Shown here: in pieces, positions 1-10,714 of the stretch
Position numbering within the stretch: position 1 is the first letter of the stretch
Layout: the number at the start of each line of letters is the position of its first letter
Source: Gonocerus acuteangulatus
Taxonomy: Eukaryota > Arthropoda > Insecta > Hemiptera > Coreidae
Reading direction: 5' to 3'
DNA length: 64,000 nucleotides
Assembly: GCA_946811695.1 (NCBI GenBank)
Contig: OX328132.1
Location: forward strand, 56,118,044-56,182,043
Notes under the pieces: model-generated
Told to the model about the DNA's origin: nothing
Databases searched by the model: none
Seen by the model: the letters and a program-made list of their open reading frames with translations, nothing else
Position numbers and translations under genes: made by a program

Positions 1-671
1 TTTTTTTAATGTACATGAACGACAAAACAAGTGCCAGAATAGTATATTTCATTAGTCCTAGAATAGTATATTTCATTGGGAGCCGTAATAAAACTACAAG
101 TACCGATAGTAACCTTTGCTGCACCGATTGTCAGCTTTTATTCTCATTTCGCTCAAAACTCAAGATGAAAATAATTTTAAAATGTCCAAAGTCCTATAGC
201 AAAGTACTAGAATTTTCATTCTGGCTCTGAAAAGTGGGGGCCCGGCTCTGAAAAGTGGGGGCCCATGATCTGGTCCTGGGCTCGGCTCTGAGATGTGGCG
301 GCCCTGAGGGTACTGGAACGTAAAGGAGTATAAAACTTCAAATATTTGTTCCTTTCGGATATTTAACGCCTTTTTTGTTTCACGTTTTTTAAACTGCAAA
401 ATTTCACTTAGGAAAATCATTATGGTTTATTCATTGATAGAAACTAAAATAAAGAACTGAGCCAGTGAAAGTATCTAGTTTATTTTTGAAAGTGTGATTT
501 TTAGTGTGAACAATATTTTAATCAAAATGACTGTGCTTAAGACGCATCTTGCAGACAGTGTCTACTTAATCGGTGTAAAGGACTTAGAACCTTTAACTTA
601 GAACCTCTGATTCAAAGAAGAATCAACTTCCTACAACAAAATAAGTTTTTTTAAGAGTTCACTTTGTTTTA

Positions 672-1229
672 AGTAAAAAGAAATCTGTGAGGAACGCTAT
701 TTATAGCACAGTTGAAGAATTGACTGAATTTTGGAGAAGAGCCGTAATCCCGACTAAATGTGCCGAGGATTCGATTGGAAAACTTGAGAATATGCATTCA
801 CAGTGGCTATGTTTAAAGAAAATAAAGGCAAAAAAACAAAAAGCCAAAGAACAACCGGTCAATCATTTGTAGGCAAAATCTGAAAACTTTTTGACATTGC
901 CCAACTCTGATGCTCTAATTCTCATGTAAATACAACAAGACAACGATTTTTTAATCGACCAAATAACTACGAGAAAAATTATCATTTCATCTCAAGACAA
1001 AGAGTATATTAAAATACAAGAGAGATTTGAAAACGAAGAAAAGAGAAGAGATAAGTCTGTTTCTGCGGCAAAATCCACTTCCTCTTCTATTAATCCACCC
1101 GATGATAACTTAAATGATAGTTCAAGTGCCAAAATCAGTTCTGAAAATAGTTCTGATGATGAATTATATCAACCGTCCAAAAAAGAGTTAGAAAAAGTTA
1201 TAGGTGGCAAGAGCGAAGATGTTTCTTAA
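672..1229 (+). pseudogene. Broken copy of an arthropod transposon-associated protein of unknown function
   Basis: One frame from about 672 to the TAA at 1227-1229, interrupted only by in-frame stops at 870-872 (TAG) and 927-929 (TAA). The beginning reads IYSTVEELTEFWRRAVIPT, then KLENMHSQWLCLKK, and after the first stop NSDALILM and DNDFLIDQ. As I recall, this pattern (IYSTVEE...FW..A.IPT, then a DAL/DKxFL block) recurs in uncharacterised repeat-borne proteins of many arthropod genomes. The tail is Ser/Asp/Lys-rich. No true ATG is near the apparent beginning. It ends just before a family A element. Function unknown. Confidence 0.55.
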
Positions 1230-1279
1230 CCAAACGCTAAGAAGAGCCTTCTGGAACTTGGAGCCACTTCCAAAGAAAA

Positions 1280-2867
1280 AAAAAAGTCCGACTCGCAGGA
1301 ACTGCGTCATCATAGCGCGGTTACTCGAAGAAATGGAATAGATTAGCATCACAAATCACAGGAAACTGACAGTAGCCAACTTACACAGAAGCTGATAATT
1401 CTTAATCTGTATAAGTCAATACAATTATGTACTGAAAACGTACTTACTCCTTGACTACTGCTGAGAAGGCTCTATTCTAAGCAACCAAAAATTCGTTGTC
1501 ATTTTAAGTATCTCGTTTTACTAGCAAATTTGTGTTACTGTTATAATCAACTGTAAATATGTGCTTCATGGCGAATGAAATTCCATTCTGTCGTGGGTTA
1601 AATTTTCTATAAAATAAGAAATAACGGTAACATCAGTTGGAGGCTATGAGGAAGGTTACATAGATAGGAGAATTCAAAACAAACTACGTCATCATGATTA
1701 GCCACTGCCATCATGATTACCACAGCCACTACAATACCTTTCACCGTTTCTTAGCTTATTTTACTACAATACTAATTTTACTGATAAATTCAATTTAAAA
1801 CTAGAAACAACGAATTAAAAAGTGAGATAAATTAAGAGAAAAACAATTTCAAAACAACAAAACAAACACTTTTTAAGTTTTAAGCACTTATATCTCTCAT
1901 TGGGGGCGAGGTTAGCTCAGTGGTAGAGCACTGGACTAATAAGCTGGAGGCCTGAGTTCAAATCCCGAGCAAGCACTAAAGATTTTTTCTTCTAGTGTCT
2001 TCGTTCATGGGTTGAATTCGGCCTCCCTGACCGTCCCTAGGCCAACCCAGCCTTTAATTAATTTAATTAATAATGGGTACCTTGGGTGCTAATGACTCTA
2101 GCAGTCGAAGCGGCCAAGGGGAAAATCAGGCGGCCGGAGCATAGTACTGACCACACTATCTCCCTAGTGTGCCGTATGGTCATGAACCAGATACCTCTAT
2201 AGTATCTGCCCCTCAGGGCCCTCGTGGCCTGTTACGGGACTGATTTTTTGATATCTCTCATTGACGTTGCCCCATCGAATATTGCTTCAGAACTTTTTTT
2301 GTAGAGAATTTAGTAAGCATTCGAATGGTCACTTTCCACTTACCACGATTTCCCAACCGTTATCGAGATATTTACGAAAAATGTATAGAGATCCGAAAAC
2401 TTTTCATGTCTATTAATAAAATAATTTTTTTCGCATACTTCCTTAGCTCCAAGTATAACCAAAATTTAAACATCTTAGTTGGGATTAATTTCCAAGATGT
2501 AGAAAATATTTCAATTGAGTCCCGCGATTCTAAGTACTCACAAAAAAATAATGACTTACAAAAACATAAATTCCACTTTTCTCAGAAACGGTTACAGATA
2601 TCGCCTTAAAAATGGTTTTATTCGTTTTCTTATGCTAAGAAACCTATAAAACAAGTACCTGCAAGCTATATAAACTCAAAAACGTAAGCGTTACGATTTT
2701 TTTGCGCGAATTTCGCCCCAAACACTATCTTCTAGTGGGCGGATTCTGCTGGTTAACGAACTTGACCTTTCAAATTATACGACAGATTTTCGTACCAAAT
2801 TTCGTCAAATTCGGACCATTTTTGAGCTTGCTAGAGAGCGAACAGACAAGCATATATATAAATATAT

Positions 2868-2918
<51 letters not shown>

Positions 2919-3036
2919 AATTTTAGCCACCTATATTTATTTACGTGAAAGTTTCTAGTCGGCACTTCCGGATTGCGTCATGAGGTCAACCTCATAAGCG
3001 GGTTCTCCTTATGGAGATAGGGAGTAACCGCTCTAA
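1280..3036. repeat. Family A element, copy 1
   Basis: Begins with the family start (GTCCGACTCGCAGGAACTGC, then TAGCGCGGTTAC) and ends with the family end (TAGTCGGCACTTCCGGATTG ... GGGAGTAACCGCTCTAA). Body contains the family's blocks CTCTCATTGACGTTGCC and TTTAGTAAGCATTCGAATGG and a (TA)n tract at 2875-2918. A tRNA-derived SINE is inserted at 1903-2250. No coding capacity is seen. Family A has short inverted ends (TTAGCGCGGTTCC / GGAACCGCGCTAA) and looks like a non-autonomous DNA element. Confidence 0.65.
1903..2250 (+). mobile_element. tRNA-derived SINE, family 1, with perfect 13-bp target-site duplication
   Basis: tRNA-like head with A-box TTAGCTCAGTGG (1912-1923) and B-box-like GAGTTCAAATCCC (1954-1966), then a ~270-bp body ending TTACGGGACTGATTTTTTG. 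Flanked by ATATCTCTCATTG at 1890-1902 and 2251-2263, a perfect direct repeat that also restores the family A block. A diverged second copy is at 61379-61690. Confidence 0.85.
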
Positions 3037-3089
3037 TAATGACTTCATTTTTATTATGGTCATAATTATAAAATATACTTATTTCATCC

Positions 3090-4325
3090 AAACTCTGACA
3101 AGAGACAGACGCATCCAAACTCTGACTGCATCATCTTAGCGCGGTTCCATTCATATCCCTAGTGTCATTTTGTATACTTAGAATTGAAACAGTTAATACT
3201 TTGTTTAGATCATTCTTAATGTAAACACACGTTCCAAAGAAAAGCAAGATTGTTGGCAAGGCACAAGAAACTATTCTATGCGTAAATTACTCTTTCCGCC
3301 GTTCCAAGTTTCGCTCTACGAAAACTCTACTACGAATATTTTTCTAATTGACTTAACTTGCTTTACTAACATATCCATTTTAATGTTAAATACAATTTAA
3401 AACACCAAACTACTCATTTTACTGTTGAATGCAATTAAACAAAATAAAATTGTACAAGAAAATGAGAAAGTATTGTTATTTTTTAATGTACAACGCCACA
3501 TACAACCACAAAATATAATTATATTTCTACTATAGCATTTGGCTGCTTGACTTCCTACAGGTAAAATATCTGTCAGCTCTCCTAGGATGCATCTTGATTT
3601 ATGAAGAGTAATAAAAGCCTACCTGAACCCTGCCTAGTACCTCGACACGGGCAGATGTCTGACTCTACATGGAGAATGTTTACATTTTCAGCAGATTGGA
3701 CGCCTTTCAGGAACTGCGTTATCTTAAGACGTATCCTTTCTCATCCATAGTGTCATTTGGATAGCTTAAAATAGAACTAAATATTTGTTTTTGTTTTTTT
3801 ATTATTTCATGAAAATTGTTACGTAGCACCCACAGGTTAGAAGCGGAAATCCCTCAATCTAAAGCAAGACTCTCAAAGTCAATTCAAAATACAAACACGC
3901 TTCTCAATTAATTGTCATGTTTTATTGAAAAAAATGCAATCAAAATAACAGCAACCAATTAAAACTAAGGCAAACTGAGAAAAAAACAAAACAATTAAAA
4001 ACGAAGGTAAACAGAGACAAAAAAAAAAGAGGAGTAGATAGATACACTTATTAGTTTGTTTTGATCTTTCATGAAAAATTATAATATCTTTTCCATTTTC
4101 TTATCATGTTTTACTCCATCTAGAATCAATAATAAAATAACAAGAAATAAAAACAGACAAAAAGAAACGTTCAAATAAACAAAAGTTTTATGCACTTATC
4201 TCTCCGATTGACATCGCTTAATCAAAACTTTTTTTCAGAATCTTTTTTGTAGAGCATTTAGTAAGCTTTCGAATGGTAACCTTCCGCTGACCTAGATTTT
4301 TAACCGTTTTCGAGATATTAATGAA
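3090..4325. repeat. Family A element, copy 2, right end missing
   Basis: Family start CTTAGCGCGGTTCCATTC near 3136, with a second start-like block near 3710, and body blocks near 4200-4320 (TCTCCGATTGACATCGC, TTTCGAATGGTAACC). At about 4325 it passes directly into mariner-type sequence, so the family end is lost. Confidence 0.5.
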
Positions 4326-5839
4326 AGTATATTGCTCAAAAACTGTTTAAGATAATTACATTCTAATTATGCCATAATAAAATATACAACATTTTCTTTA
4401 AAAAAACATGATTTAGTTTACCAAATCTGTGGACAAAAGGTACTTTCTGGACGTCCAATTATGCGCTTCTGTTTTTCTCGGTGAATCCAAGGTTCCTTGC
4501 GAATTGTTTCCTAAGCCCCCTAACGGACTGCAGATTCAATACTTACAGGAAAACCTCAACATTTAGTAAGCATTAAACCTATGCAAAGGAAGTGGAGGTT
4601 TATTCATTGAATCCACTGTCCAGTCCGGAAGCAATATAAAGAAACTGAATAAAACGATTGGAAGAGTTTTTCATTTGAGAAATATTTCACATATTTTGTT
4701 TTCCAAATTTTCATTGATTTATCTTTACATGATGTATTTGGCACTCATGTTTTGAATACAGGGGGAGAATTCAAAAACATTTCGGGGTAGTTGAATAAGT
4801 GTATTCCAAACTTTACACGCAATTTGAAGTGATTTCAAATAACACACAACAAAAAACTACGAACATTGTGGGAGGATATGTTAATCCTAAAGCGGCCCCT
4901 ACACGCTCAGTAATAATGACATTATCAGTAATGTCATTACTATTCAACTCTCGTCATTCCATATCATGATTACAATGTACACCTTACACCGTCATTCCAC
5001 GGATCATTTTTAATGTCATTACTTTTCTTCAGTATGCATTGTGATCTCCGTGACAGAAGCGTTTTGTTAATAATGGATCCTCGCAAAGTCGCCTGTGTAG
5101 CTATAATTGCGACACTAGCCACAAAAAAACATGTGAAACGTTCATAAAGGCCTTAATATGACACATATCCTTCCAATCGGGGCGTTTTTAAGTGTTCTGG
5201 GACCGACGTTATGTGCAAAATGTTTACATTTTATTTTTATTTGGATAACCATTTTTCGCAAGTACCTTTTGAGATAATACAATAGTCATTTATATGGTCA
5301 GAAAAAGGAGTCTTTCTTCTTTTGAAAGATTTCAATGACGTAAAAATCGGATTATCTCAAGGGGAGATATTGAATTTCAAAACGTCACATTACTTTTTCG
5401 CTTACAAATTTTTATTCTCTTCCAGACTGGGAAAAATCATTATTTTTTGTTTTCAATATTATTCACCACATTAGGGTTTCTTGGGGTGCTGATTTTAAAT
5501 CTGCTATTATTTTTTGTGTAAAAAAATGTATAATACTAGTTTACTTGAAAACGTAAGCATATTTTTGAATATATTTGACGAAATATAAATTATAGTTTAA
5601 CGATTATATTTTTCTTCTAATCTACTCTATAAGACAAATGAATTGGTAAAAGAATCACGTCAATATTATTTTCTAAAGTCGATATAAAAAATAAAGCACT
5701 TTCAACCTATTTTATATTGTCAATACAAATGCAAAGTAACGAATGTGAAAAGTTGTTGGTACCTTGTAGATGACTTTATATATATATTTTATTCTATGAT
5801 ATATTTTAATTAGACTTAATGCGGATTCGTTACTTTGAT

Positions 5840-5921
<82 letters not shown>

Positions 5922-6460
5922 CTTTTATAACTATAATGTTACCAAGGTAGAGTCATACATTTCAATTCATCTTATTTTTTGCCCTTTGCTACTCAAACTA
6001 GTTTAACCTTTACATCTCTTTCACCTAGTTACAGCTCGAGATAGACTGAGTAATGACGCATTAATGATGTAGCGCTCCCTACACCATCATTACTAATGAC
6101 AGTATCCCCTCCACTTTCAGTAATGATGAAGCCGAGATCAGAAAATCCGGATTCACATCATTACTGTTCGTCATTCCAACTTTGTCCACCTTACACTATC
6201 ATTATTACTGTCATTTTGATAAGATAATGTCATATTACTGACCGTGTAGGGACCGCTTTAGTCTGCTTTAGGACTGCATACATAAAACTACATTCCACAT
6301 TTTTTTTTGACAAAATAGAGCCAATCGTTCAATTTATCCCTGATTAAACCTCCACTTCATTTGAATAGATTTAATGCTTACTAAATTTAGAAGTTTTTCT
6401 GTAAGTATTGAATCAGTAGTCCGTTAGGGGGCTGAGAAAAAAAATTCGTTTTGGAATGGT
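4326..6460. mobile_element. Mariner-type relic as two opposed arms split by another element
   Basis: 4326-4887 matches 38860-39530 in the same orientation and 6261-6452 matches it in the opposite one, for example the block around CCCCCTAACGGACT and the later CAAATTTACACG-type stretch. The two arms flank the 4888-6260 element. No transposase frame remains here. Confidence 0.5.
4888..6260. mobile_element. Non-autonomous DNA transposon with ~35-bp terminal inverted repeats, possibly PIF/Harbinger-like
   Basis: Left end TAAAGCGGCCCCTACACGCT followed by CAGTAATAATGACATTATC; right end GATAATGTCATATTACTGAC followed by CGTGTAGGGACCGCTTTA. Subterminal parts are rich in CATTACT/AGTAATG words in both directions. 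Inside are a short possible N-terminus (MDPRKVACVAIIATLATKK from 5073), a 600-bp block (5155-5760) whose inverted copy is at 35130-35690, and (TA)n at 5846-5919. A terminal fragment is at 35944-36040. Superfamily assignment is tentative. Confidence 0.6.
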
Positions 6461-6804
6461 ATGTAGCCCAAGACATACTTACACGTAATGATGAGTCAGG
6501 TTCATGTGCAAATGCCATTTATATTTTATTGACAGTTAGCTGCTCCATTCTAGTTATAGTGGAAGATTCTTTATTTCTGGTAAATGGACGAAGTTTTTGT
6601 TTTATCATCCATAGAACACATTTTATTTAATATTGGTATTGGTAGAATGTGATTCCTCCATTAATTTAGTGGATTATTTGTTTATGCTTTGCATTCAGTT
6701 ACTGAAAAGTCATTTAGGAAGGTTATGATAGTGCCCTACTTCAAACTAAATCATCATTTATTTGTGATTGAACTATCTACTCTGACCTTTAAGGACATAA
6801 GGAT

Positions 6805-7200
6805 ATGGCACATAAGAGGGAGCAAGAATCAGAAGAGGACTCTAAAATGGATGTCAATAAGCAGAGAAAAGTGTTTTCTCAGGATACCTTGAGTAAAGAT
6901 AGGAAGGAGTCAAATAAAAATAAAAGTGAAATGGATGGAATATTAACCAAGGAGAATATTAATGAAGAAGATAATGACTCATATCCTGCCACATCAACAA
7001 ATAAAGAGCCTTTGCTTTCACTAGTGGATTCATCTGAGGACCCTTTAGGTTTGAATGATATTCAACCTACACATAGTAATGCCAAGGAACATCCCAATAA
7101 TTTATCTTCTTGCACAAATAATTCTGATGAAATTATGCAAGACAGTATAGTTGCTGAAAAAATAAGCAAAAAAATGTCATACTCAGAAGTAAGTATGGAA
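6805..7200 (+). CDS. Uncharacterised acidic ORF, left part (interrupted at 7200)
   Basis: ATG at 6805 is followed by 132 codons rich in Ser, Asn, Asp, Glu and Lys, without recognisable domain. The stretch EPLLSLVDSSEDPLGLND (about residues 68-85) is the only mildly hydrophobic part. From 7201 the frame runs into a repeat (TCCCCAAAAA...) and stops at 7230. If 7201-9856 is removed, codon GAA (7198-7200) is followed in frame by TAT (9857) and 131 more codons of similar composition. An in-frame TAA lies just upstream (6790-6792) and the sequence at 6785-6792 could be a splice acceptor. It could be a host gene, a retrocopy or chance; length and composition are unusual for this AT-rich background. 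I do not recognise it. Confidence 0.4.
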
Positions 7201-7975
7201 TCCCCAAAAAAAAACATAAATGTGAAATAGAGGCCAAGTTCCTCCCCCCACAAAGAAACACTCCCTTCCCCAAAAATATCCCCTCCTAACCCCCCCCCCA
7301 AACGCCTTACCATCCTACTCTCCAAAAAAGTACTATAGTATGAGTTAGTGTATTAAGTGCACCATATTTTCAACCAAAAATATTTGCCAATACAAGAGAT
7401 GATACAAGAAAGAAATGTCCAAGTTCATTACTTCGAAGACCTATTAGTTACTTACTAAGAACAGTAAAGACACTTCAACTGCCCTTTAAAAACAATAATA
7501 AAAATACTTAGATCCAGTTACTAAAATATCACTTTCCTCAACCAGGTATATTCTTAAACTTGGCAATGCTTTATTTGTGCCGAAATTATCATTAGAGAGA
7601 AAACTAAACATTGCCAAGTTTATGAATATACCTGGTTGAGGAAAGTGATATTTTAGTAACTGGATATAAGTATTTTTATTGTTGTTTTTAAAGGTCAGTT
7701 GAAGTGTGTTTACTGTTCTTAGTAAGTAACTAATAGGTCTTCCAAGTAATGAACTTGGACATTTCTTTCTTGTATCATCTCTTGTATTGGCAAATATTTT
7801 TGGTTGAAAATATCGTGCACTTAATACACTAACTCACTACTTTTTTGGAGTGTAGGATGGTAAGGCGTTTTGGGGGGGGGGTTAGGAGGGGATATTTTTG
7901 GGAAAGGGAGTGTTTCTTTGTGGGGGGAGGAACTTGGCCTCTATTTCACATTTATGTTTTTTTGGGCTCTCGTTA
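7201..7975. repeat. Fold-back element, arms of about 365 bp
   Basis: 7205-7567 is inversely repeated at 7613-7970 with a spacer of about 45 bp; the arms share blocks such as GAGGCCAAGTTCCTCC, AATACAAGAGATGATACAAG and ACCAGGTATATTC. C- and G-runs sit at matching places. A collapsed copy lacking the inner part is at 15505-15835. Confidence 0.85.
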
Positions 7976-8103
7976 CTTTTTTCTAAGTATTAATTAAAAT
8001 TTAGTTGCCTCATACGTACTGGCTTTTGTACTTCATAAGTTCTCTTTACTGCTTGATATTTGATACCAATAATTAACCTACATACATCTAATCACTACAC
8101 TAG

Positions 8104-8440
8104 AAAAGTTAGAAGCTCTTCCAGATGACATTACTCTAGAGGAAAAATTTATGGCTCTCTTAACTAAACTATTATACTGTAAAACACAGGAACCTTATCC
8201 CGAGGATGAGGATCACAATAGGGAAAGTGCAGAAAGCCTTTAAGAAAAAGATAAGAACAAAGACGATACATTTTGGGTTTGTGATCCTAAACTTTGTAAT
8301 TTAGATGGCTCGACATTGAAAAACTTAGTATCCGCTTTGAAGTATATTATGCAGTTAACCCCTAAGACTTTATTTACTACATTTAAGAGAGAAGTAACAA
8401 CTGTTGTTGTTAAAATGCGTCGATATGTTTCATAAAACAT
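8104..8440 (+). pseudogene. Decayed coding stretch inside repeat family C
   Basis: Reads EKLEALPDDITLEEKFMALL, then a stop near 8240, then DDTFWVCDPKLCNLDGSTLK and [14 protein letters not shown]. The second copy at 15990-16310 keeps the same words with more stops, and a short piece is at 20600-20660. The sequence before it (CATCTAATCACTACACTAG) resembles a splice acceptor. It is either the element's own protein or a captured exon. Family not recognised. Confidence 0.4.
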
Positions 8441-8577
8441 AAAATGTAGGTTCTCCTTACCAAAACGATTCATTTGATACCCCACATGATGGGTTTCAGA
8501 AGGAATGATAGCTTTCCGATGGAACAAAAAGGTCAAAACGTCATAGGTAATATGGCACCAAGGGGCCAACTATCAAG

Positions 8578-9345
8578 ACCTACCTGCGTGCCAAGTTTGG
8601 TCAAAATAGGCCAAACGGTGTGAATTTATATAAGTAACAAACATACAGACAGTCAGCTGAAAGACCTTTTTTATCTAGCCTAGAGCATTCCCCGGACCAA
8701 GGCCTACCTTTGTGCAAAGTTTGGTCAAAATCGGTCAAACGGAGTGAATTTGTGTAAGGAACAATCATGCACAGAGACAACTGATAGACGATTTTGACCT
8801 AGCCTATGACACTAACCGGATAAAGACCTACCTATGTACCATGTTTGGTCAAAATCAGTCAAATACTGTGGATTTGTATAAGGAATAAACAGTTAGGCAA
8901 ACAGCTGATAGACGATTTTGAACTAGCCTATGGCACTCCCCGGACAAGACCGACACGTGTGTCTAATTTTTTTTTTTTTTTTTTCTATGGCGCATCGACA
9001 AATCGTGGCCATTAGCGCCGACGTCCAGGGTGCAGTCAGGAATTTTCTCAGCGAGCCCTGATGAGAAAATTCCTGTCGCAGGTGGGGACCGAACCCACCA
9101 TCTCCCGCTTATGAATCTAGCGCCCTAGCCACTAGACCACGGGAGACCCCATGTGTGTCTAATTTTGTCAAAATCGGTCAAACGGTGTATATTTGTATAA
9201 GGAACAAACAGCTGATAGACAATTTAACCCAGCCTATGATTCTCCCCGTATCAAGACCCATCTGTGTCCCAAGTTTGGTCAAACGGTACGGATTTGTATA
9301 AGGAACAGACAGACAGCTGGTATAAGATTTTGACCGAGCCTTTAT
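8578..9345 (+). repeat. Array of ~120-bp units
   Basis: About five units sharing AAGTTTGGTCAAAATCGGTC then AAACGGTGTGAATTTGTATA and an ACAGACAGACAGCTGATAGA-like stretch, at about 120-bp spacing, interrupted by the SINE at 8971-9152. Related units occur at 16450-16690 (plus), 35720-36370 (minus) and 36965-37320 (plus). Confidence 0.75.
8971..9152 (-). mobile_element. tRNA-derived SINE, family 2, with 14-bp target-site duplication
   Basis: On the minus strand: GGTCTCCCGTGGTCTAGTGG (A-box region), GGTTCGGTCCCC (B-box), then a body ending GCGCCATAG and poly(A). Flanks GTGTGTCTAATTTT at 8957-8970 and 9153-9166 match exactly. It is inserted in the ~120-bp unit array. Confidence 0.85.
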
Positions 9346-9856
9346 GCGTCTAATTGGTTCTTAATACATCAAATATAGGTTCTTCATACCGAGACGATTC
9401 ATTTGATACCCCACATCATGGGTTTCGGACGGAAAGACGGGTTTCCGAAGGAAGTACAAAACTGGCACGCCCCCGCCCCGAAAGCGTAGTCAAACACAAC
9501 TTTTCAGGATTTTTCGATTTTTTCCTTTAATAGCACCTTCATATCTACAAAATACATCATGCAAAATTTCAAGTCTCTAGCATCATGGGAAGTGCCTAAT
9601 AATTTTGATGAGTCAGTGAGTGAGTCCAAATCCCGATTTTCGATCGCTTATATCTCAGAAACTATTGGATGTAGAATTATGAAAATTTCCAGTTTTACTC
9701 ACATCTAGTAGTATAATACCTGTGTAAAATTTCATAACTTTATCTTTACCTGGTTGAAAGTTATGACAGGGTAAAAATCTTCTCTAAGACTTCCAGTAAT
9801 ATACACACAGTATGCTTAGGCCGGAACTTGGCCTGGCGCACTACCGTGCGCCTAGA

Positions 9857-10252
9857 TATGAAACAGCTGAAATTATGCCAGACGAAAATTATTTTAAAAT
9901 AGATTCAGATTCTCAAGTGCCAATAACTAATGAGTTTGCTGAGAGTTCAGAAAGCATTACGTTTAGTCCTAACGATGTTATAGTGAATGACAATGAAGAT
10001 GTAATTTGCAATGAGGAGGACATAATAGTAGTAAGTGATGAAATTATAGTTTTAAGTGATAATGACACAGTAGTTTTAATGGACGACGAAGTTGTAGTAT
10101 TAACAGATGACAGTTTATATTTGGACAATGATGATAACTCAACACCAGAAGAACCAGAGGGGCAACTTCAGCCTGGTGTTGGCGAATCTAAACATTCACT
10201 GAAAACTCAAGATACAGGAAAAGAAGAAAATGAAGTTGAAGAAACATTATAA
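9857..10252 (+). CDS. Uncharacterised acidic ORF, right part, with tandem SUMO-interaction-like motifs
   Basis: The open frame is formally 9812-10252 (146 codons), but its first 15 codons are the end of a dispersed repeat also seen at 17160 and 22890, so the real sequence begins about 9857. Over about 35 residues it repeats hydrophobic-then-acidic blocks: DIIVVSDE, IIVLSDND, TVVLMDDE, VVVLTDDS, preceded by a weaker VIVNDNED. These look like SUMO-interacting motifs (three or four of V/I/L followed by S/T/D/E). The rest is acidic and unstructured. After the stop at 10250-10252 a +1 frame continues with similar composition to 10335 but holds a stop near 10265, so the gene may be decayed or this may be an exon end. 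Probably the right half of the ORF at 6805. Confidence 0.4.
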   Translation, partial: YETAEIMPDENYFKIDSDSQVPITNEFAESSESITFSPNDVIVNDNEDVICNEEDIIVVSDEIIVLSDNDTVVLMDDEVVVLTDDSLYLDNDDNSTPEEPEGQLQPGVGESKHSLKTQDTGKEENEVEETL

Positions 10253-10714
10253 AACATAGTCTACTACTGACATTCTGGATCAGAATGAAGGTGGCCAATA
10301 CCAGGGAAGCAATGGGGATAATGTGGATGAATAGTCCCAGTTTCCAGTCATTTTTCATATAATATGAATTGCTGGTCAAACCAAGAAGAAAAGGTATTTA
10401 GTGTAATTTCACAGTTGGCATATTACGTTAAAGGCATAGTTTGTTTAAAAGAATGCTCCTTGGCTCACATAAATGCAAAACAAAATGAAACATCCATTAA
10501 CTCAATAATGTTAATACCAATATTAATAGAATCCCAAGTCCTAAAAAAAAAATATTTTGTTTCCATAAGGACGAATACATTTTTGTTATTTTTTTTTTTT
10601 TGTAATTTTAAATCCTTAATCTTTTTACATTAAATATTCTTTTCATAATTAAAATAATTATTCAAACTATTTAATTATTATTATAAGATGGTGAGCTCAT
10701 TTTTCTAATATATT
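10253..10714. other. No gene seen
   Basis: AT-rich sequence. The first 80 bases may continue the acidic ORF in another frame; poly(T) at about 10585-10600; otherwise nothing recognisable. Confidence 0.4.

Larger units (their letters stand above)
7201..9856. mobile_element. Composite repeat, family C copy 1, Helitron-like ends
   Basis: Starts TCCCCAAAAA after an A and ends with hairpin GGCGCAC-TACC-GTGCGCC overlapping CTAG. Order: fold-back arms (7201-7975), a decayed coding stretch (8104-8440), about five ~120-bp units (8578-9345, with a SINE inside), then a conserved 3' region (9350-9856). A second copy is at 15505-17206 and a third, interrupted, at 20640-22925. The 5' TC and 3' hairpin with CTAG recall Helitrons, but the base after CTAG is A, not the usual T, and no Rep/helicase is present. 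Removing it restores an ORF in frame. Confidence 0.55.

Noticed and set aside
1903..1978. Functional tRNA gene
   Set aside because: A and B boxes are present, but acceptor arms do not pair properly and the sequence continues into a SINE body with target duplications.
2702..2926. Recurring short ORFs reading GGFCWLTNLTFQI...FGPFL followed by IYIYIY (also 31853, 42853)
   Set aside because: They are the family A sequence and its (TA)n read in one frame; conservation follows from repeat identity, and the frame breaks in other copies.
8240..8569. 109-codon minus-strand ORF over the decayed coding stretch
   Set aside because: The plus strand carries the pattern shared between copies; the minus frame is not kept in copy 2.
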